From positions 62,636,257 to 62,700,256 of the forward strand of contig CP154956.1 of NCBI GenBank assembly GCA_039621445.1: DNA of 64,000 bases, given 5' to 3'. Made by a program: the position numbers and the translations under genes. Each line of letters begins with the position of its first letter. Position 1 is the first letter of the stretch. Source of the stretch: Euglena gracilis (taxonomy: Eukaryota; Euglenida; Euglenophyceae; Euglenales). The notes below the pieces were generated by a model. It was not told the DNA's origin. It saw nothing but the letters and a program-made list of their open reading frames with translations, and did no database searches. Below, one piece after another: positions 1 through 11,989 of this stretch.

Positions 1-307
1 GAAAGGATGTGAATTTGTATGCACGGAGCATTTTACGGTTTGCCTTCTGAATGTTGTGGGATCTCAACTGAAACATCTCAATTGAAAGGTGTGTATGCTT
101 TTTTGTTGGGTAAACACTTTTACGACAAAAATTCATTGTTGCAATCTTGTTGCAGTTAGCCGCAATGCTGATGTTCTGTAATGGCGACACAAAGCATCTG
201 TGTGCGCGCGCGCATGTGTAGAGTTTTTCTTGTGCGTTGCAACTCTGGTCTGGACACGATCTCAGATAATAATCCATTTTAACTCCACTCCATGTCAAGG
301 GGGGCAA
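1..307. other. Unassigned 5' flank
   Basis: No exon or element could be supported here. There is only a short alternating GTGTGCGCGCGC tract near 200-215. It may be non-coding DNA upstream of gene A or one of its introns. Confidence 0.4.
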
Positions 308-412
308 ACCGGGCAATTTTTTTCGTAGCACGAACAATCACAAGAAATCACGAAGAATAGCAAAAAATCACAAATGAGAGTTTGGGCTCCCTATTTCGAA
401 ACTGAGAGAAGC
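308..412. repeat. Fragment of AATCAC-rich hAT-like element
   Basis: The segment around 317-375 (ACCGGGCAATTTTTTTCG, then GTAGCACGAACAATCAC and AATCACGAAG runs) matches the right-hand inner part of the elements at 48932-49914 and 55592-56169. There a similar ACCGGGCGATTTTT motif leads into AATAATCAC repeats. Neither end of the element is recognisable here, so it is called a fragment. Confidence 0.45.
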
Positions 413-488
413 CCTGGTGTGTGCGCGCGCGAGCACTGCAAACTGGCAAAATATGGGTATTTCTGCCCCCTCCCTTCAAAGTGGGATA

Positions 489-730
489 CCACCAGGGAGT
501 TTGTAAGTTTGTTGACTGGGGGGGATTGGTAGGGGGGTCCCCTGGGGGGGTCAGGCTGAGTGGGACTCCCTCGGAGGAGGTCTCCTCTATTTTCGGCATG
601 AAGCGCGGAAAAAAAATTGACCCCCAAAAGTGGGTCCCTCCACCCACCTACTGGGGGGGGGGCACCCCCAGGCGGTGGGTGGGTGGGTGGGTCGGATCCC
701 CCCAGGTCCTAAAAAAAAAACCTCTGGATA
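489..730 (+). mobile_element. Copy of the mobile nonconventional-intron family
   Basis: This roughly 240 bp block resembles the intron at 51276-51538 in order and sequence. Both have a CCAG-type start, a CCCCTGGGGG..TCAGGCTGAGTGGG core, CCTCTATTTTCG followed by an AAGCGC..GAAAAAA palindrome, a GGTGGGTGGGTGGG run, and the end A(10)CCTCTGG. It is bordered by the direct repeat GGATA (484-488 and 726-730). The ends can pair (CCAGGGAGTTT with AAACCTCTGG). No flanking coding exon is recognised, so it may be an insertion in non-coding DNA. Confidence 0.6.
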
Positions 731-991
731 GCGCATTCATTCAGCCCCTCGCTTGCTCGCTCCCATTGCTGCAGGCCCATCCATGCCGTGGGAGTCCGGC
801 AGTGGTGCAGCCGGGGGCCCCTTTCACAGTGTGCCCCATCCCCGGACCTGTGTGGGATTTCCCGGAACTCCCCATCCCACCTCCCGGGTGGGTGGGGGGG
901 GGTGAGTTGTTGGCCACCCCAACCAAGGTCTTACCACCCCTCACCACCCCTTCTGCGGCGCAGGGAGGCAGTGACGGTTTGCACCTCACAG

Positions 992-3900
992 GCGTGCAAT
1001 ATGCGTGGCAGCTGGCGTTGCTGGCCAACGGCTGGCACAGGTGTTCGGATTACTTGGTTGGGTGCAGAATGGAACCGGCGGGTGAAAATGTGAGATGCAA
1101 TCGACCGCGACCTGACCAACTCTCTTTTTCTTTCCAAATTTGCTTTGCACCGATGCTGGGCTTGGCTGTCTCGCCTGAAATTTATGACGATGTTGGAACG
1201 CAAGGGGTTGCGGGTCATTTCCAAAGATTTGCGCACCAATTAACTGATTGTTTAATCGGCCTCTCAGGGAAGCTGGCAAAGTACCAGCCAAAGGAGCTTG
1301 AATACATGGAGAGTGGACACGAGCGATGCGCCAAAAGCGTTCAACCCCCCCCCCCCCCCAAATGTCTATGGAAGGTTGAGAACGTCGCCAACCTCTTGGT
1401 GGGGTTCCACACAATGGTGGTGTGGAATGGAGATATTCCAAGCCGGAGATCGGGGTTTTTAGGGCATAAGGTTAGGGTTAGGGATTGGCTAAGGTTAGAT
1501 GTGAGATCTGGGAGGGGTGGTACGGTTGGGGGGGGGTCTCGTTCTTTTCATTTTCTCATCGCCTCCCTTCTCATCATTTCTCAGCGACTACTGCGCTGCT
1601 GACAAGGTCCGGCGGTACTTGAAGGTCGCGGGTGCTCTCCTATCCCCCCCCCCCCCGTTGCCTTGTCCGGTGATGGGTTGGAGTCAGGGTCCTCGGCCGC
1701 CCTTTGCCATCGAGTCCTCTGCACAAGCCCTCTTGTGGCCGGATTTGGGTGGTCGGCAGGCTGTGAGGGCCCAAAGGGGCGCTTGCCTTTCTGCCCAGAT
1801 TTTTCGGAGATCGAGAAGGTCGGCTTTCAAATGAAGGTTTGCCGCCTTTGAGTTCCCCACCACCCCCGGCTGGGGTGACTTTGAATGAAAAGACAGAAGT
1901 TTGGCGTTCAAAAAAGGCCTTGGGCTTGAAATTTGTATCCTCAGGGAATTATGATAGCAGTTTCCATATATTTTCTCTTTTCAAGGAAAAAAATTCAATT
2001 GTTTCCACCGGCCACCAATGCTTAAAATTTCTCCCCCTGAAAACTAATCTCCTTTTCTAGATACATTGCATGCAATTTCCAATGAAGAATTGATTCCACT
2101 GGATGTAAATGGCCTAAGTTTTCTAAAACTGGACAGACATTCGGTAAGATTGCGACAAAGGATCAAAAATAGCCTACAAGTTGGCTTCAAAAATGCAAAA
2201 ATGGCTCAGAAATAGACAACCTAGAAATAGACAACAGTGGCCGAAAAGTTGACCAAAAGTGGAGAGACATGAAATTAGCCAAAATGGCCCAAAATAGCCC
2301 AAAAATGGCCATAAGGCCAAATATGCCGATTTGGAGTCCCCTCACCCCCCCTCTAAGGACCACTTCCCTTGTTGGAGACAAACATTGGCTGTTTTAGCAA
2401 CCGTCCCCCTTGGTCAGACACGAACATTACTGGTAGGGGATATCGGGCTTTTTCTTCGCCACTTTTTGGGCATTTTCAGGCCCGAAGGGGGTGGGTCCGT
2501 GAGTGCTAACCCCCCCCCCCCCCGTCCAACAACCCCCCCCCCCTGGTCAGATGCTATGTTGCTTCCAAAGGTTTGGAATTAATTGTGGATTTTTTTTTAC
2601 ACAAACAAAGTGGCACAACAATGAACAAAATGGGGGTGGAATGTCACAGGAGGTTGGTTCGTGGGAGGTAGGTGCCGCGGCCGCCCAACCAAATTGCCAT
2701 TTTGGTTGGGCCGTGGCCGGCCGCGACCCAACCAAATCACTTTTTTTTGGTTGGGCCGCGGCCAGCCGTGACCCAACCTCCCATGACCGTCCAAGCACTG
2801 TTCTGAAATCTACCAATTCCATTTCTGTTCCCAAAAAATGAATTCACGACATTATTTGAAAGAATGGGGTTAGGGTTAAGATTCTCATGCAAACAGTTGA
2901 ACCTTTCCCGCTCAACGTCGTTATATTTGCCTCTACGGGGTGCTCAGCGAACCCAAAGAGCCGCCCAACTTGGGTAAAGCATGGGGGGACCCGAGCGAGG
3001 CGCCGAAGTCGCCGAGCTAGGGTCCCCCCCTGTGTATTAACCCTAGTTGGGCGGCTCTTTGGCGTAGCTGGTATCCTGTGGGAGCCAATTTATCACGTTT
3101 CTGAGCAACCGGCTGCAGCTACACTCAAAAATTTCAAGACTTCAAAATGAAAAGGGTTCGGGTTAGGGTTGCCGTTGGTTGGGCTTTGGCCGGCCGCGAC
3201 CCAACCGTCAATTTTTTTGGTTGGGTCGCTGCCGGCTGCGACCCAACCAAGACACAGTGATTTGGTTGGGCGACGGCTGGCCGCGGCCAACCTCCCGTGA
3301 ACCAACCTCCCGTGAACGTCTACCCAACAAAATGGTAAAAGCCAACTAAAGATTATTTTAGGATGGGGGGAGGAATATGCGGAGCGCATATTTCGCACAT
3401 ATTTCGCATATTTAGCGCATATTACGCTTTTTTGGCCAGAAAAGTTCATATTTCGGATATTTGTGTGCATATTTAACGCATATTCCAAGGGTTTTCAGGA
3501 TTTTCTCGCAGCATATTTTCCCATTCCCGCCATATTTCTGCATTTTTTCCGCATATTTTCCGCATCTCTTTTGCTTTCATTTCGGCTCGTTTTTTTGGAC
3601 ATTTTTTGCCAATTTTGGGGGACCATTTTGGGGCCATTCTGAGCCACAATGGGCCATTTTTGAGTCATTTTGGACCACTGTCAGTCATTATTGGTCATTT
3701 TTGGCCACTGTTGACATATTTTTTTGGGGGGGCAAAAACAGCTGTTGGTTTGGTCATTTGGGCCGTTTTCCATCGCAAAATCATTATAATTTGCTGGGAA
3801 TGACCAAAAATGACCCAAAAAAGGAATCAAAAATGGTCTAAATTGGCCCCAAAATGGCTCGAATGATTGAAAATGGTCTGAAAACAGCTGATTGTGGTCG

Positions 3901-6900
3901 GTTGTAGGCAGAAATGGTTCCAAAATCTCCCAAAATGGCTTGAAATGACTTGCCTGTTCTGTCACCTTCTAAACATGTTCAAATACGTCCGATTTCGGGA
4001 AAATCGCATATTCTCCGAAATATTTCCGCATATCTAATTAGCGCATATTTTGGCACTTATTCAGGGGGACCTTTTAGCCAGGGCGGTCCTTAAGGGACAG
4101 GAAAGTTTTTTTTAATTTCCTTAAGGACCGCCCACCCTTTCGGCCAAAGGGCCGACCAAGGGCCAGACTGGGACTTGAATGGGGTCCATAATTAAAAGGT
4201 CGAAAAACACGGTTTTTAATGATTTAGGTGGATGGGCGATGGTCCAAGGGTGCCAAGAATCAATTTTTTTCCTGATGTCGACCTGTTCTCGCTGAAAAAT
4301 GCCAAAAATTTCTTGCCCATTTTCCTGTATATTTTTCACTTAGTGTGCTGGGACAGCGGAGTTTTTTTTTTAATTTGCTTAAGGACCGCCCTGCTTTTAG
4401 CGCATATTTCCCCCTCCTGGATCTCAGAATTATATTTATCCTTGGCATTTCACACCGAGAAACAGAAAAAAAAACCTCCTCTCACTCGGTCAAACCAATA
4501 TGCATGCTTGTTTAACCTCCAGTGACTTCGTCGTCCTTGCACCACAATCTCTTGTGATAGAAAATCAACCCAGGTTTGAGAGATGAATTGGATAATAAAT
4601 GTCTTGGACGTAAAGCTGGAGGCATTGATATTTGGTCGAATTTTCGTGGCAATTTAGCCATCTTGGGTAATTTGTGGGGAGGAAACTCCGTTCTCAAGAT
4701 TGTGGCAGTTTGCTCGTGTCAGGGTGGCCCCCCTTCCCCTGCCGAGGCCATCCGTTCCGGGCTGCCGGGTGCTTCCTTCAGGTGGCGAAGATTACGTTTT
4801 GGTCGGATTTGGCAGACACACGACCCAAGCGCTGGGAGCGGCACAGGGCGACGTGGAGGATGGTGCGTCCCACATGCTGTGATGTTGTGCAACTTGCTCG
4901 ATTGGGCATTGCAGTCTCCGGTTCTAATGGTCACCAAACTCGTTAGCTTCTTTGAGATTTCCATACCCGCATTTTAGCAACGCTGGAGCCTCTGGTTTGC
5001 CACGGCTGTTGTTGGAGTGTTGCACCGGATTCGGTTGATGGCTGCCGAATAAAAAATATTCTGTTTCACACGGGGCTGATGGGGGTTTGGACATGCATGA
5101 GAAATCAAGCATAGACAAAATTCATCGCCCTGCCAACCAACGTTGCTCGTCCTGAGTTCATTGCATACTCGCTTTGCTTGGCATCCGTTGCAGCTGCAAA
5201 CCAACTGTAAATATTCCCTCCCCATGAAAGAGAACCATTAAATCTCCTCAAACAACCAAAATCTGGGGGAAAGAAGATGATTGGTCACAAAAAGCTCTGG
5301 CAAAAGAGCCCTGTGGGCCTCACCAGGATGGTGCCTTCTGCGTTGCAACCCCTTGGGGGTCATCTCCATTTCATTTCCACAACTGCGGTGACCCCCTGCA
5401 CAAATGTGGCCTTTGGTGAAAGACGCTGCCTCAGGCCCAGTTTTCACAGGCCTCCCCCTGCCCCGCAGCTCTTGGAACGGATGGCGAAGGACGCGACGTT
5501 TCAGCCGGCGGTGGGCCTGCCGCCGCTCCGTGTGTCCTGCACTGCCCCTTCCCCCTCTGTGGGCTGCCTGGTTTTTGAATGGGAAGATTGCATTACATTA
5601 CAATCACCGGAGGGGGGTTCTTTTGATTTTAGACCATGCACAAAATCAAAACGTTGATCCGATGCCCGGACATTACTTAAAATAATGACGCTTGATCCCC
5701 GCTCGCGGGTACCCTTCTCGACATCCTTGGCCACAGAAGTAAAAAAAAACATTTCTTCGAGTTTTGCAAATAGACAATGTTCCAGCGATGCCAGAAATCA
5801 TTTTCTTTCCTGGAGTGGGGCCTGTTTTTTTTTGCCGAAATTGTGCATTTCCATTTTTGCTTGGTCGCATAGAATTCTGCCGGTCTGACTTATTTTAAGG
5901 CATTTTATGGCATTTAAAGGCATTTTGACCAAAATTTCAAGGCTCATTTTAAGGCAAAATAATTGAAAAATAATAATGCCTGGGGGGATCCATATGGAAG
6001 GAATGATGAGGTCAGCAGCTCTCAAACTTTCCAGCTGCTCGCACGCATGCGCACACACATGCGCACGTGTTCACGCAGGTACACACGCGCGCGCGTGCAC
6101 GCACATACAGACCTACGCCCCCTGCGAAACGTGTTTGACCCTCCTCCACAGTCCCAGAGCCCCTCAACAACTATGCCAGCATTTCAGAGCGGATGGATCT
6201 GATGGCGCACCCCTCGGTGGCTGATGCCCTGCGAGCAGTGTGTCCTTTGTGGATTGACGGGGTTGACTGCAGACATTTTTTAAGCCGAACTCTACCCACC
6301 GCACCCAACCCCTCGGAGGTGTCCCGCCAGCCAGCACCCTTTTTCCGGCGCAGCTACCAGCTGGGCTACGGATCCCCCCCTCCTGCAACTGGTGACACAG
6401 CTTTCACAGCCAGCATTTTGGTCTAAAAAGCCAAAAAATGGCCTTTTTTGAGGGTTTTTGGGGTGTTTTCTCCTCAGAATTTTGGCTGAAAAGTTTCGGC
6501 TCAGCTGGAGTTGGGCTTTTTTTGCCTGTTTTTTGGGGGGGGGTCCCCCTAGGGGTCCAGCAGCACCTTTTTTCCAGCCAGTACCTTTTACCAGCCGGCC
6601 GGAAGCCTTTTGGTGGACTTAAGAAATTGCCTGGATAGCTGGTCAGTCATTTCTGTCACTTCTGCTCTTTTCTTTTCTTTTGTCTTGAGGTGCATTTTTC
6701 CTCCTGCCAGTCAAACATTTCTCTTTTTTTGGAGGACCTCACTAGCCCTTTCCTGACCCATTTTTGGCCCATTTTCGCACTTTCCAATGCAAAAGATCCG
6801 TCACTGCCCCTTCGCGCGGCTGGAAAATAAGCAAAAATAAAATGTCGGTGGCGGGGGGAGGTGGTCCAGACTGGAAAAAGGCTGCTAGCTGGTTGACCCG

Positions 6901-9675
6901 CCCCCCTCAGGAGATGGGATGACATTCGGCTTAAGTGACGGACGCAAACTTTGGATTAAAAATCAATATTTTTTTGCATAATAGTTTTGGGGGGGTATTT
7001 TTGCAGTTGGTATTTTTGGGTACCCAGTCGAACCTCGGTCGAGCACAGTCCAGCCCAGGTACCAGGGTCCGATAAAAAGGAGGGTGCACAGGGCAGAGGA
7101 GGGGGACCCCCCGGATGGAAAGGGGTCCGGACCAACCCCTTACTCCTCCTCCTCCTCCCAGACTGACCCGGGGAGTTTCCGGGATCCCCCCCCCCTCAAA
7201 ATAGGTCAAATGTTTCCTGTCGGTGCTTTGCACCGAAACTTTTTGGCGTTCGTAACTGATTTTTGCCCAAGGAGTACCCATGGTCGCATTTTTTGGCTGG
7301 TATTGGGGGGAATTTTCGGTCATCTGGACCGTGCCACTTGACGGGGGGGGGGGTGTGCCTCCCCCCTCCTGAGCTGGAGGGGGTTTGACCCCCCTCCTGC
7401 CCATATCAAATTAAGTTCTTTTGGACAAAATTGAACCAATTTTTATCTGTATTCAATTCACCCGGTGGGAGGGATGGTTGGAGTGCTGTGATGTATGGTT
7501 TTTTTTTTACTTCTGCGGTGGCTCTGTGTGTTTTGGTGAGGTCCCACCCCAAAAAAGAACACGAAGAATAGTTCGTTGCCCTGTGTCTGCGGCCACCCCG
7601 GGGGGTCTGGGCCCGGGATGGCCACCGCCACGCACTGCGCCAGCCCCCCCCCCCCCCGGCAGTGGTGGGACCGGCTGCCGAAGGACGAGAAGGGGTGCGT
7701 GGCGGGGCCCGTGCAGCGGGTGGTCTACGCCCGGCTGCACCGCCTGCTGGTCCCCTTCGGGACCGCGCAGGACGCCCGGGCCGCCGCCGCGGTGTGGAGG
7801 TGGAATGCACCCCAAGCCCCATCCAGGGCGTTGCTTGAGCCGGAGGGCGCCCCATCCCAGGGTCCAGCCAGCCAGCAGCCTTTTGCCAGCCCCTTACCCT
7901 CCCTCCCCGCCCATCGATGAGTTTTGTTTGTTTTCCAGCCGCCTTTCAAACAGATTTTTTGGCCTTCGGGGGTATAACGAAAATGGGTTGGTAAGGGGCT
8001 GGTGAAAGGAAATTTTGGGTCAAAATTTTTATTTTTGCACAATTGGCAGTGTTTTGGGGGTATTTTTGCAGTTTTCGATTTTTTTTTGGCTCCTGCTTTT
8101 TGACACCCAGCCGGACCAGTTCCAGCCAGGGGACCCCATGGGGGGGGGTCTGCCAGCAACCTTTTTTCCAGCCAACCCAAATTTTCAAGCCTCTGAGCTG
8201 GACCCCCTTGTCAGGGGGGGGTCACTAACCAACGCCTGTCCCATCTCTCGATTCCTTCGCTGGCTGCTTGTTTTCCTGGCTGACGTGTGCGTGCACAGGT
8301 GTCAGGTTCTTTTACAGAAAGAAGGAAGGAAAGAAGGGAGGAAAGAAAGAAGGCCTCAGCTGTGTTTCTGGACCCCTGGTCTTTCCCCTGGCAATGATGA
8401 GCAACAGCCTGATGTGTCGGGGATCCATCTTGAGTCACACAATCTTGAGTTATCTTGAGTAAAACAAATGAGAGAATGAATGCATTATGCATTTTCCAAC
8501 ACACACAAATGCACTCACACGAATTCATATGCATTTGCATTTCAGGAGGATTTTGAGTATGAGGCGCGAGGAAAGACATCGCTGGACCGTGACCATTTTT
8601 ACGCTGCTGCGTATGCCACTCTTCACTCATGTGTGGCCGATTAATTTTGATCTGGTGTGAGGAACATCTCAGACCCATTTGCAAACACATTTTTCGTTAT
8701 TGGGGGAGTATTCATGTAGGGTCAGTATTCAACAGGGGTTTTCCTTGCGTCTTTTTTTTATACACCGAAACGGGTCTTTTTTTTGCCAAATAAAGGACCC
8801 CAGTCAGTTTCCAGGCATGAGCCAACAAATTCTTCTCTTATTTTGCAGGTTCGACCTGGTGGACATGTGGTGCGACACCAACACAGCAACAGAGTATGCT
8901 TTTGCTCCACGTGTCCTGAACACACCCCTCTTGGGGGATTACCACTCTCTTCCCGTGTGGTGGTAAGGGCCCACCCTCCCACCAATCTCCACCCCCTTTT
9001 TTTATTTTGAAAAAAACGTCTCAAAACTCAACGCATTAGAATTTCGAGTCTCTCAAATAAGATAATTTTTTTGAATCAACTTTGCAGGTTCAATACACAC
9101 ACACACACACACACACACAAAATTAAATGGAGACACAAGCATAGTGCAGTTGGGTAATGCCATCATATGGGTCCATGTGCTTCAATGCAGACATTCGCAT
9201 GCAGACATTCTTTGACCCCAGTATGGCCCCTGAAGTGGTTGCCGACCTCTGCCCCCACCTCCCCAGGTACCTCGCGCTGCTGCAGGCGGTCCTCGCCATG
9301 GTGGAGGCCCTCCTGCCCGCCCTCCCGGTGCTGGCGCTGGAGTACCTGCTGGGCCGCAAGCAAGCACTTTTAGTGAAACGGCCCAAAATGGCCTAAAGTG
9401 TGGAAATTTCTGTTGCGTAACAATTTTTGTCTGTGGACCAGAGGTTTTTTTTTAGTCTTGGACCCTCTCCCCGGGGGGGGAGGTAGGGGATGGGGGTAGA
9501 ATATATATATTCGATATAGTATAGATATTAGATATAGATATATAGATAGATAGAGATAATATATGAGAGATAGAGAGAGATAGAGATATAGAGATATATA
9601 TATATATATATATATAGTATAGATATATATATATATATTACGATATAGATTATATATATAGATATATATATATAG

Positions 9676-9714
<39 letters not shown>

Positions 9715-11475
9715 TGGTACTAAAGCCCCCGAAAATGTACTTTTGGTACTTTTACTAAAGGCGCTGAAAAAGGTACTATTTTTAGCATTTTTGGCCATTT
9801 TCGGGCAAAACTGGGTGGGACCCCCCGGGACCCCCCCTTCCCCAGGGGGCCACACCACACCACTTACCACACAGCAAGCTGGGCCAGAAGCAGGGGTTTT
9901 TTTAAGACCGGGGGGGGGTCCCCCCCCTCCCACACCCCCGGGGGGGGGCCCCCGGGGACCCACAAAAAATGGCCGAAAAATCGCGAAAAGTGCTAAAAAA
10001 TAGCACTTTTTCGGAGCCTTTGGCGCCGAAAAGTCTATCCCACCCCCCTCCAGGGGGGGGGGGGCTCGGCCGGACCCACCCACCCTACCCCCCCTTCCCC
10101 CCCCGGGGGTCCACGACTAAAAAAAACCCCTGGCCAGAAGCGAAGTTAGCGCCGGCCATAAACAGACAAGAAGCCTTAGTGCAACTAAGGGGGCCCCACC
10201 CCAGGTGGTGGGTGGGTGGGTGGGTGCCGACCCCCTCCCCCCCTCCCCCCCTTGCTGTGGACAAGTCAGGTGATGACTTCCAGTGTCTTTTGTGATTGTG
10301 GGCGGCAAACGGTGGATTTGGCGGAGGGTGGTGCCCCAGAAGGCTCATTTTTTTCATCCCAAATACCAATTGTGCCCCCCAAATCCATGATCCCCAACCA
10401 TCTCAACCCCCCCAACCCGCCCCTCTGACAACAAACAAACATATTTAAAACCCACTTGTGTGAAGATAATTGCCTACAATGCCCACTTCAATCAGATGCA
10501 TTTCTCCGATCATCCACATTGCAACCAGGGACCTATGGTGAAAATGGCCCAATATGGCATAAATTGGCCTAAATTTACAGAAGAGTGACTAAGTGAAGAT
10601 TTGCACACATTATGATACAGTTTTTTTTTTGGGACAAAACAACCCAAAACTATGATTTTCGGAACCCCACCTTCAGCTTAAAATGGCCCCAAATGGCCGT
10701 AAATGGCCTGAAATGGGCAAATTTTGGGGCTTGACTATGGTGCTTGTCCGCGAGGCGTACCTCGACGAGTGCCTGCCCCGCATCACCCCCGCCCCCGGCG
10801 TGACCAAGGTTCGCCCGATGGGGGGGGGGGGAGGGGGAGGTTCAGGGGTTTTGGGGCTGTGGGTTGAATGGTGTTTCTCCTTAGTGGTGGGGTACATCCT
10901 GTGTACAAAATTGAAGAGAAGACCTTGTCTTCCGATCAAATCCTAGCACCCCCCCCCTAGACTGTCCAACAACCCCCCTGTTTGAGGCAGTGGACCCACC
11001 ACACCCCCAATGGTGGGTGGGGGGTGTCCCACCACCCCTTCCTGTATTTCTGGGGGCGCCAGTTTTTTAAATGTTCGATATTTTTCTTCGGCATTAGAAT
11101 TTCTCGTGCGAGCCGCCATCGTCGGGGGGGGGGTCGACCCCCCCCCCCCCCCCCCCCCCCCGGCCTTCCCAGACAGCCCTGCCCGACGTGGGACACAACA
11201 TGACCGCTGCCACCTCCGCTGGGTGGTCTCCCCCTTCCTGCCCCGGCCCATCACAGTTCCAGAACCGGAACCGGAACGTCAACCCGTTCAGCGCCTCCAA
11301 GGATGAGCCCGTCCGCCAGACCAACGCCTCCACCGGTGCGCACGTGCCTCGCTCGCCGCCTGCCGACTTGGGCCCTCCCACCAGCTGCCAGACCTCCCGC
11401 TTGTTGAACCTGCCCCAAAGGCAGGGCAGTTCGGGAATTGGCCAAACAGCCAGGGTGGTGGTGGTGGGGGGTTGA
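992..11475 (+). CDS. Gene A: unnamed multi-exon protein of about 335 residues (5' end missing)
   Basis: Function unknown. Eleven phase-compatible exons: 992-1040, 1585-1624, 4782-4862, 5469-5529, 6152-6237, 7663-7791, 8546-8610, 8849-8893, 9267-9350, 10745-10808 and 11173-11475 (stop TGA). Total exon length plus the incoming base is a multiple of three. All junctions fit GT-AG except 9350/10745. Conceptual landmarks in order are VRRYLK, FWSDLADTRPKRWERH, NNYASISERMDLMAHP, WWDRLPKDEKG, KTSLDRDHFYAA, FDLVDMWCDT, LPVLALEYLL and a Q/N/S/P-rich tail (NRNRNVNPF). The block from WWDRLPKD to DLVDMWCDT recalls, from memory, a conserved region in uncharacterised kinetoplastid and algal proteins (WW.RLP.D ... 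FELADLW), but no family name can be given. The first coding exon must lie further 5'. An ATG at about 782, after an AG at 774-775, is one unproven candidate. The last exon may continue past a donor near 11463. Confidence 0.6.
2664..2790. repeat. Palindromic GGTTGGGCCGCGGCC array
   Basis: Several head-to-head palindromes are built from GGTTGGGCCG(C/T)GGCC and CGCGACCCAACC arms, separated by short A/T-rich spacers such as AAATCACTTTTTTTT. Each unit can fold on itself. A second array with the same arms lies at 3170-3310. Arrays with the same CCGCGG core but GTGG..CCACC ends occur at 33100-33340 and 35095-35395. Confidence 0.7.
2952..3062. repeat. Long hairpin (about 110 nt inverted repeat)
   Basis: The outer arms are CCAAAGAGCCGCCCAACT near 2953-2970 and its exact reverse complement ending at 3062, extended by GGGT/ACCC after one mismatch. 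Inside lies a second, imperfect stem (GGGGGGACCC against GGGTCCCCCC) that continues towards a small loop around 3001-3010. The structure is large enough for a cruciform or a strong RNA hairpin. Confidence 0.7.
3170..3312. repeat. Second GGTTGGG/CCCAACC palindromic array
   Basis: Units of GGTTGGG, a CCGGCCGCG-type core and CCCAACC follow one another with T-rich or GACACAGTGATT spacers. The array is related to the one at 2664-2790 and ends in short direct repeats AACCTCCCGTGAAC. Confidence 0.65.
3360..4070. repeat. GCATATTT-rich and GGCCATTTTTG-rich non-coding stretch
   Basis: The motif (C)GCATATTT recurs about a dozen times at 3380-3570 and again at 4005-4050. Between them lie runs of GGCCATTTT, TGGTCATTTT and complementary AAAATGGC words. 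No coding potential is seen. The same GGCCATTTTTGG vocabulary recurs at 15600-16430 and 41040-41330. Confidence 0.5.
4079..4393. mobile_element. hAT-type MITE, copy 1 (315 bp, intact)
   Basis: The element starts CAGGGCGGTCCTTAAG and ends in the reverse complement CTTAAGGACCGCCCTG. It is flanked by a perfect 8 bp target duplication, CTTTTAGC, at 4071-4078 and 4394-4401. The CAGGG start and 8 bp duplication are diagnostic of the hAT superfamily. A third copy of the terminal word (CTTAAGGACCGCCC) sits inside the left end, giving an internal hairpin. No transposase is encoded; the short minus-strand open frame is not convincing. Related copies are at 37562-37859, about 52812-53070 and 56236-56555. 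Confidence 0.88.
5680..5870. repeat. Possible degraded MITE fragment in a gene A intron
   Basis: GATGCCAGAAATCATTTTCTTT and the following CCTG..TTTGCCGAAAT resemble the middle of the hAT MITE copies (GCCAGAAATCAATTTCTTTT at about 52947). Ends and target duplication are not recognisable, so this is tentative. Confidence 0.3.
6035..6115. repeat. Alternating purine-pyrimidine tract
   Basis: CACGCATGCGCACACACATG and neighbouring ACACGCGCGCGTGCACGCAC runs form a roughly 75 bp alternating purine/pyrimidine stretch just before the exon at 6152. Such tracts favour Z-DNA. No function is implied. Confidence 0.55.
6238..7662 (+). other. Gene A intron between 6237 and 7663
   Basis: Donor GCA|GTGTGT and acceptor CGGCAG|TGG join DALRA to WWDRLPKD in phase 0. 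The intron holds GCCAGCCAGCA-type words, a GGTGCTTTGCACC palindrome near 7219 and a GGGTCCGGACC block near 7127, both shared with repeats elsewhere in the window. Confidence 0.55.
9497..9712. repeat. ATAGATAT / TATA microsatellite
   Basis: About 215 bp of nearly pure A/T plus G in TAGATATA, GAGATAGA and TATATATA units. The translations that cross it (I/Y-rich) are artefacts of the repeat. Confidence 0.85.
9720..10260. repeat. G/C-run repeat block with GGCGCC hairpins
   Basis: Long C and G runs alternate with words such as AAAGGCGCTGAAAA and CCTTTGGCGCCGAAAAG. They belong to the same loose family as segments near 590, 7215, 11545, 31695, 31800, 51390, 55098 and 60668, each of which carries a short palindrome of the type GGCGC-TTYG-GCGCC. 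No coding exon was found. Confidence 0.5.
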
Positions 11476-11989
11476 CCCCCCCCCACCACCACCTCCTCCC
11501 ATATTTCGGGAGCTCCATTTTTCGACCCCGAAAATTTTTCCCGGCGCCTTTGGCGCCGGGAATTTTTTTTAAAAAAATCTGTGGAAATGCAGTGGTGGGT
11601 GGGTTGGGGGGTCGACCTCCCACCGCCTCCTGGACGGGAGGGATGGTCGGTGGGGGGGGGGCGGGGGAAAGAAGGGAGGGGTTTGGGAGGGGGGGTGCAG
11701 GTGAAGGAAATAACCAATTGTGGTTAGCCCCCCAAGTCCGGTAAACAAAAGTGAAGGGCCCCACTTGTGGAAAAAAATCTGAAGATACAGATCAGGCACA
11801 GTGCAGGGACCGACAAAACAAAGGGAGGAGCAGGGAAAGGGAAAAATAAAGTGAATGAAAGACCTAACGATTTGTTTGACATGAACCCAACACTATGATT
11901 TCGGACAGCTTAAATGGTGGCTAACCATGCGGGGTGTGGGAGCGTTGTGTGGCTTTTGGGGGTGGGTTGACGAGGTGCCTGCCCCGAGT

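Larger units (their letters stand above)
1625..4781 (+). other. Gene A intron 2 (3.2 kb, repeat-filled)
   Basis: The intron begins AAG|GTCGCG and ends CTTCAG|GTGGCG, joining RRYLK to VAKITFW in phase 0. It contains the palindromic GGTTGGG arrays, a long hairpin, a GCATATTT-rich stretch and a hAT MITE, each listed separately. The remaining sequence (about 1840-2640 and 4394-4781) shows no exon that could be supported. Confidence 0.6.
9351..10744 (+). other. Candidate nonconventional intron, gene A (1394 bp)
   Basis: Exon sequence ends ..LALEYLL (TACCTGCT) and resumes (T)GTCCGCGAGGCGTAC, giving VREAYLDE in frame. No GT donor is present. The border word TGCT occurs at both ends (9347-9350 and 10741-10744), and CAAGC near the 5' end can pair with GCTTG near the 3' end. 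The intron contains the AT microsatellite and G/C-run repeats. This is one of the weaker nonconventional candidates. Confidence 0.45.

Noticed and set aside
4121-4339. Minus-strand frame similar to the one at 56281-56568
   Set aside because: Similarity is explained by both being copies of the same MITE; no transposase or other domain.
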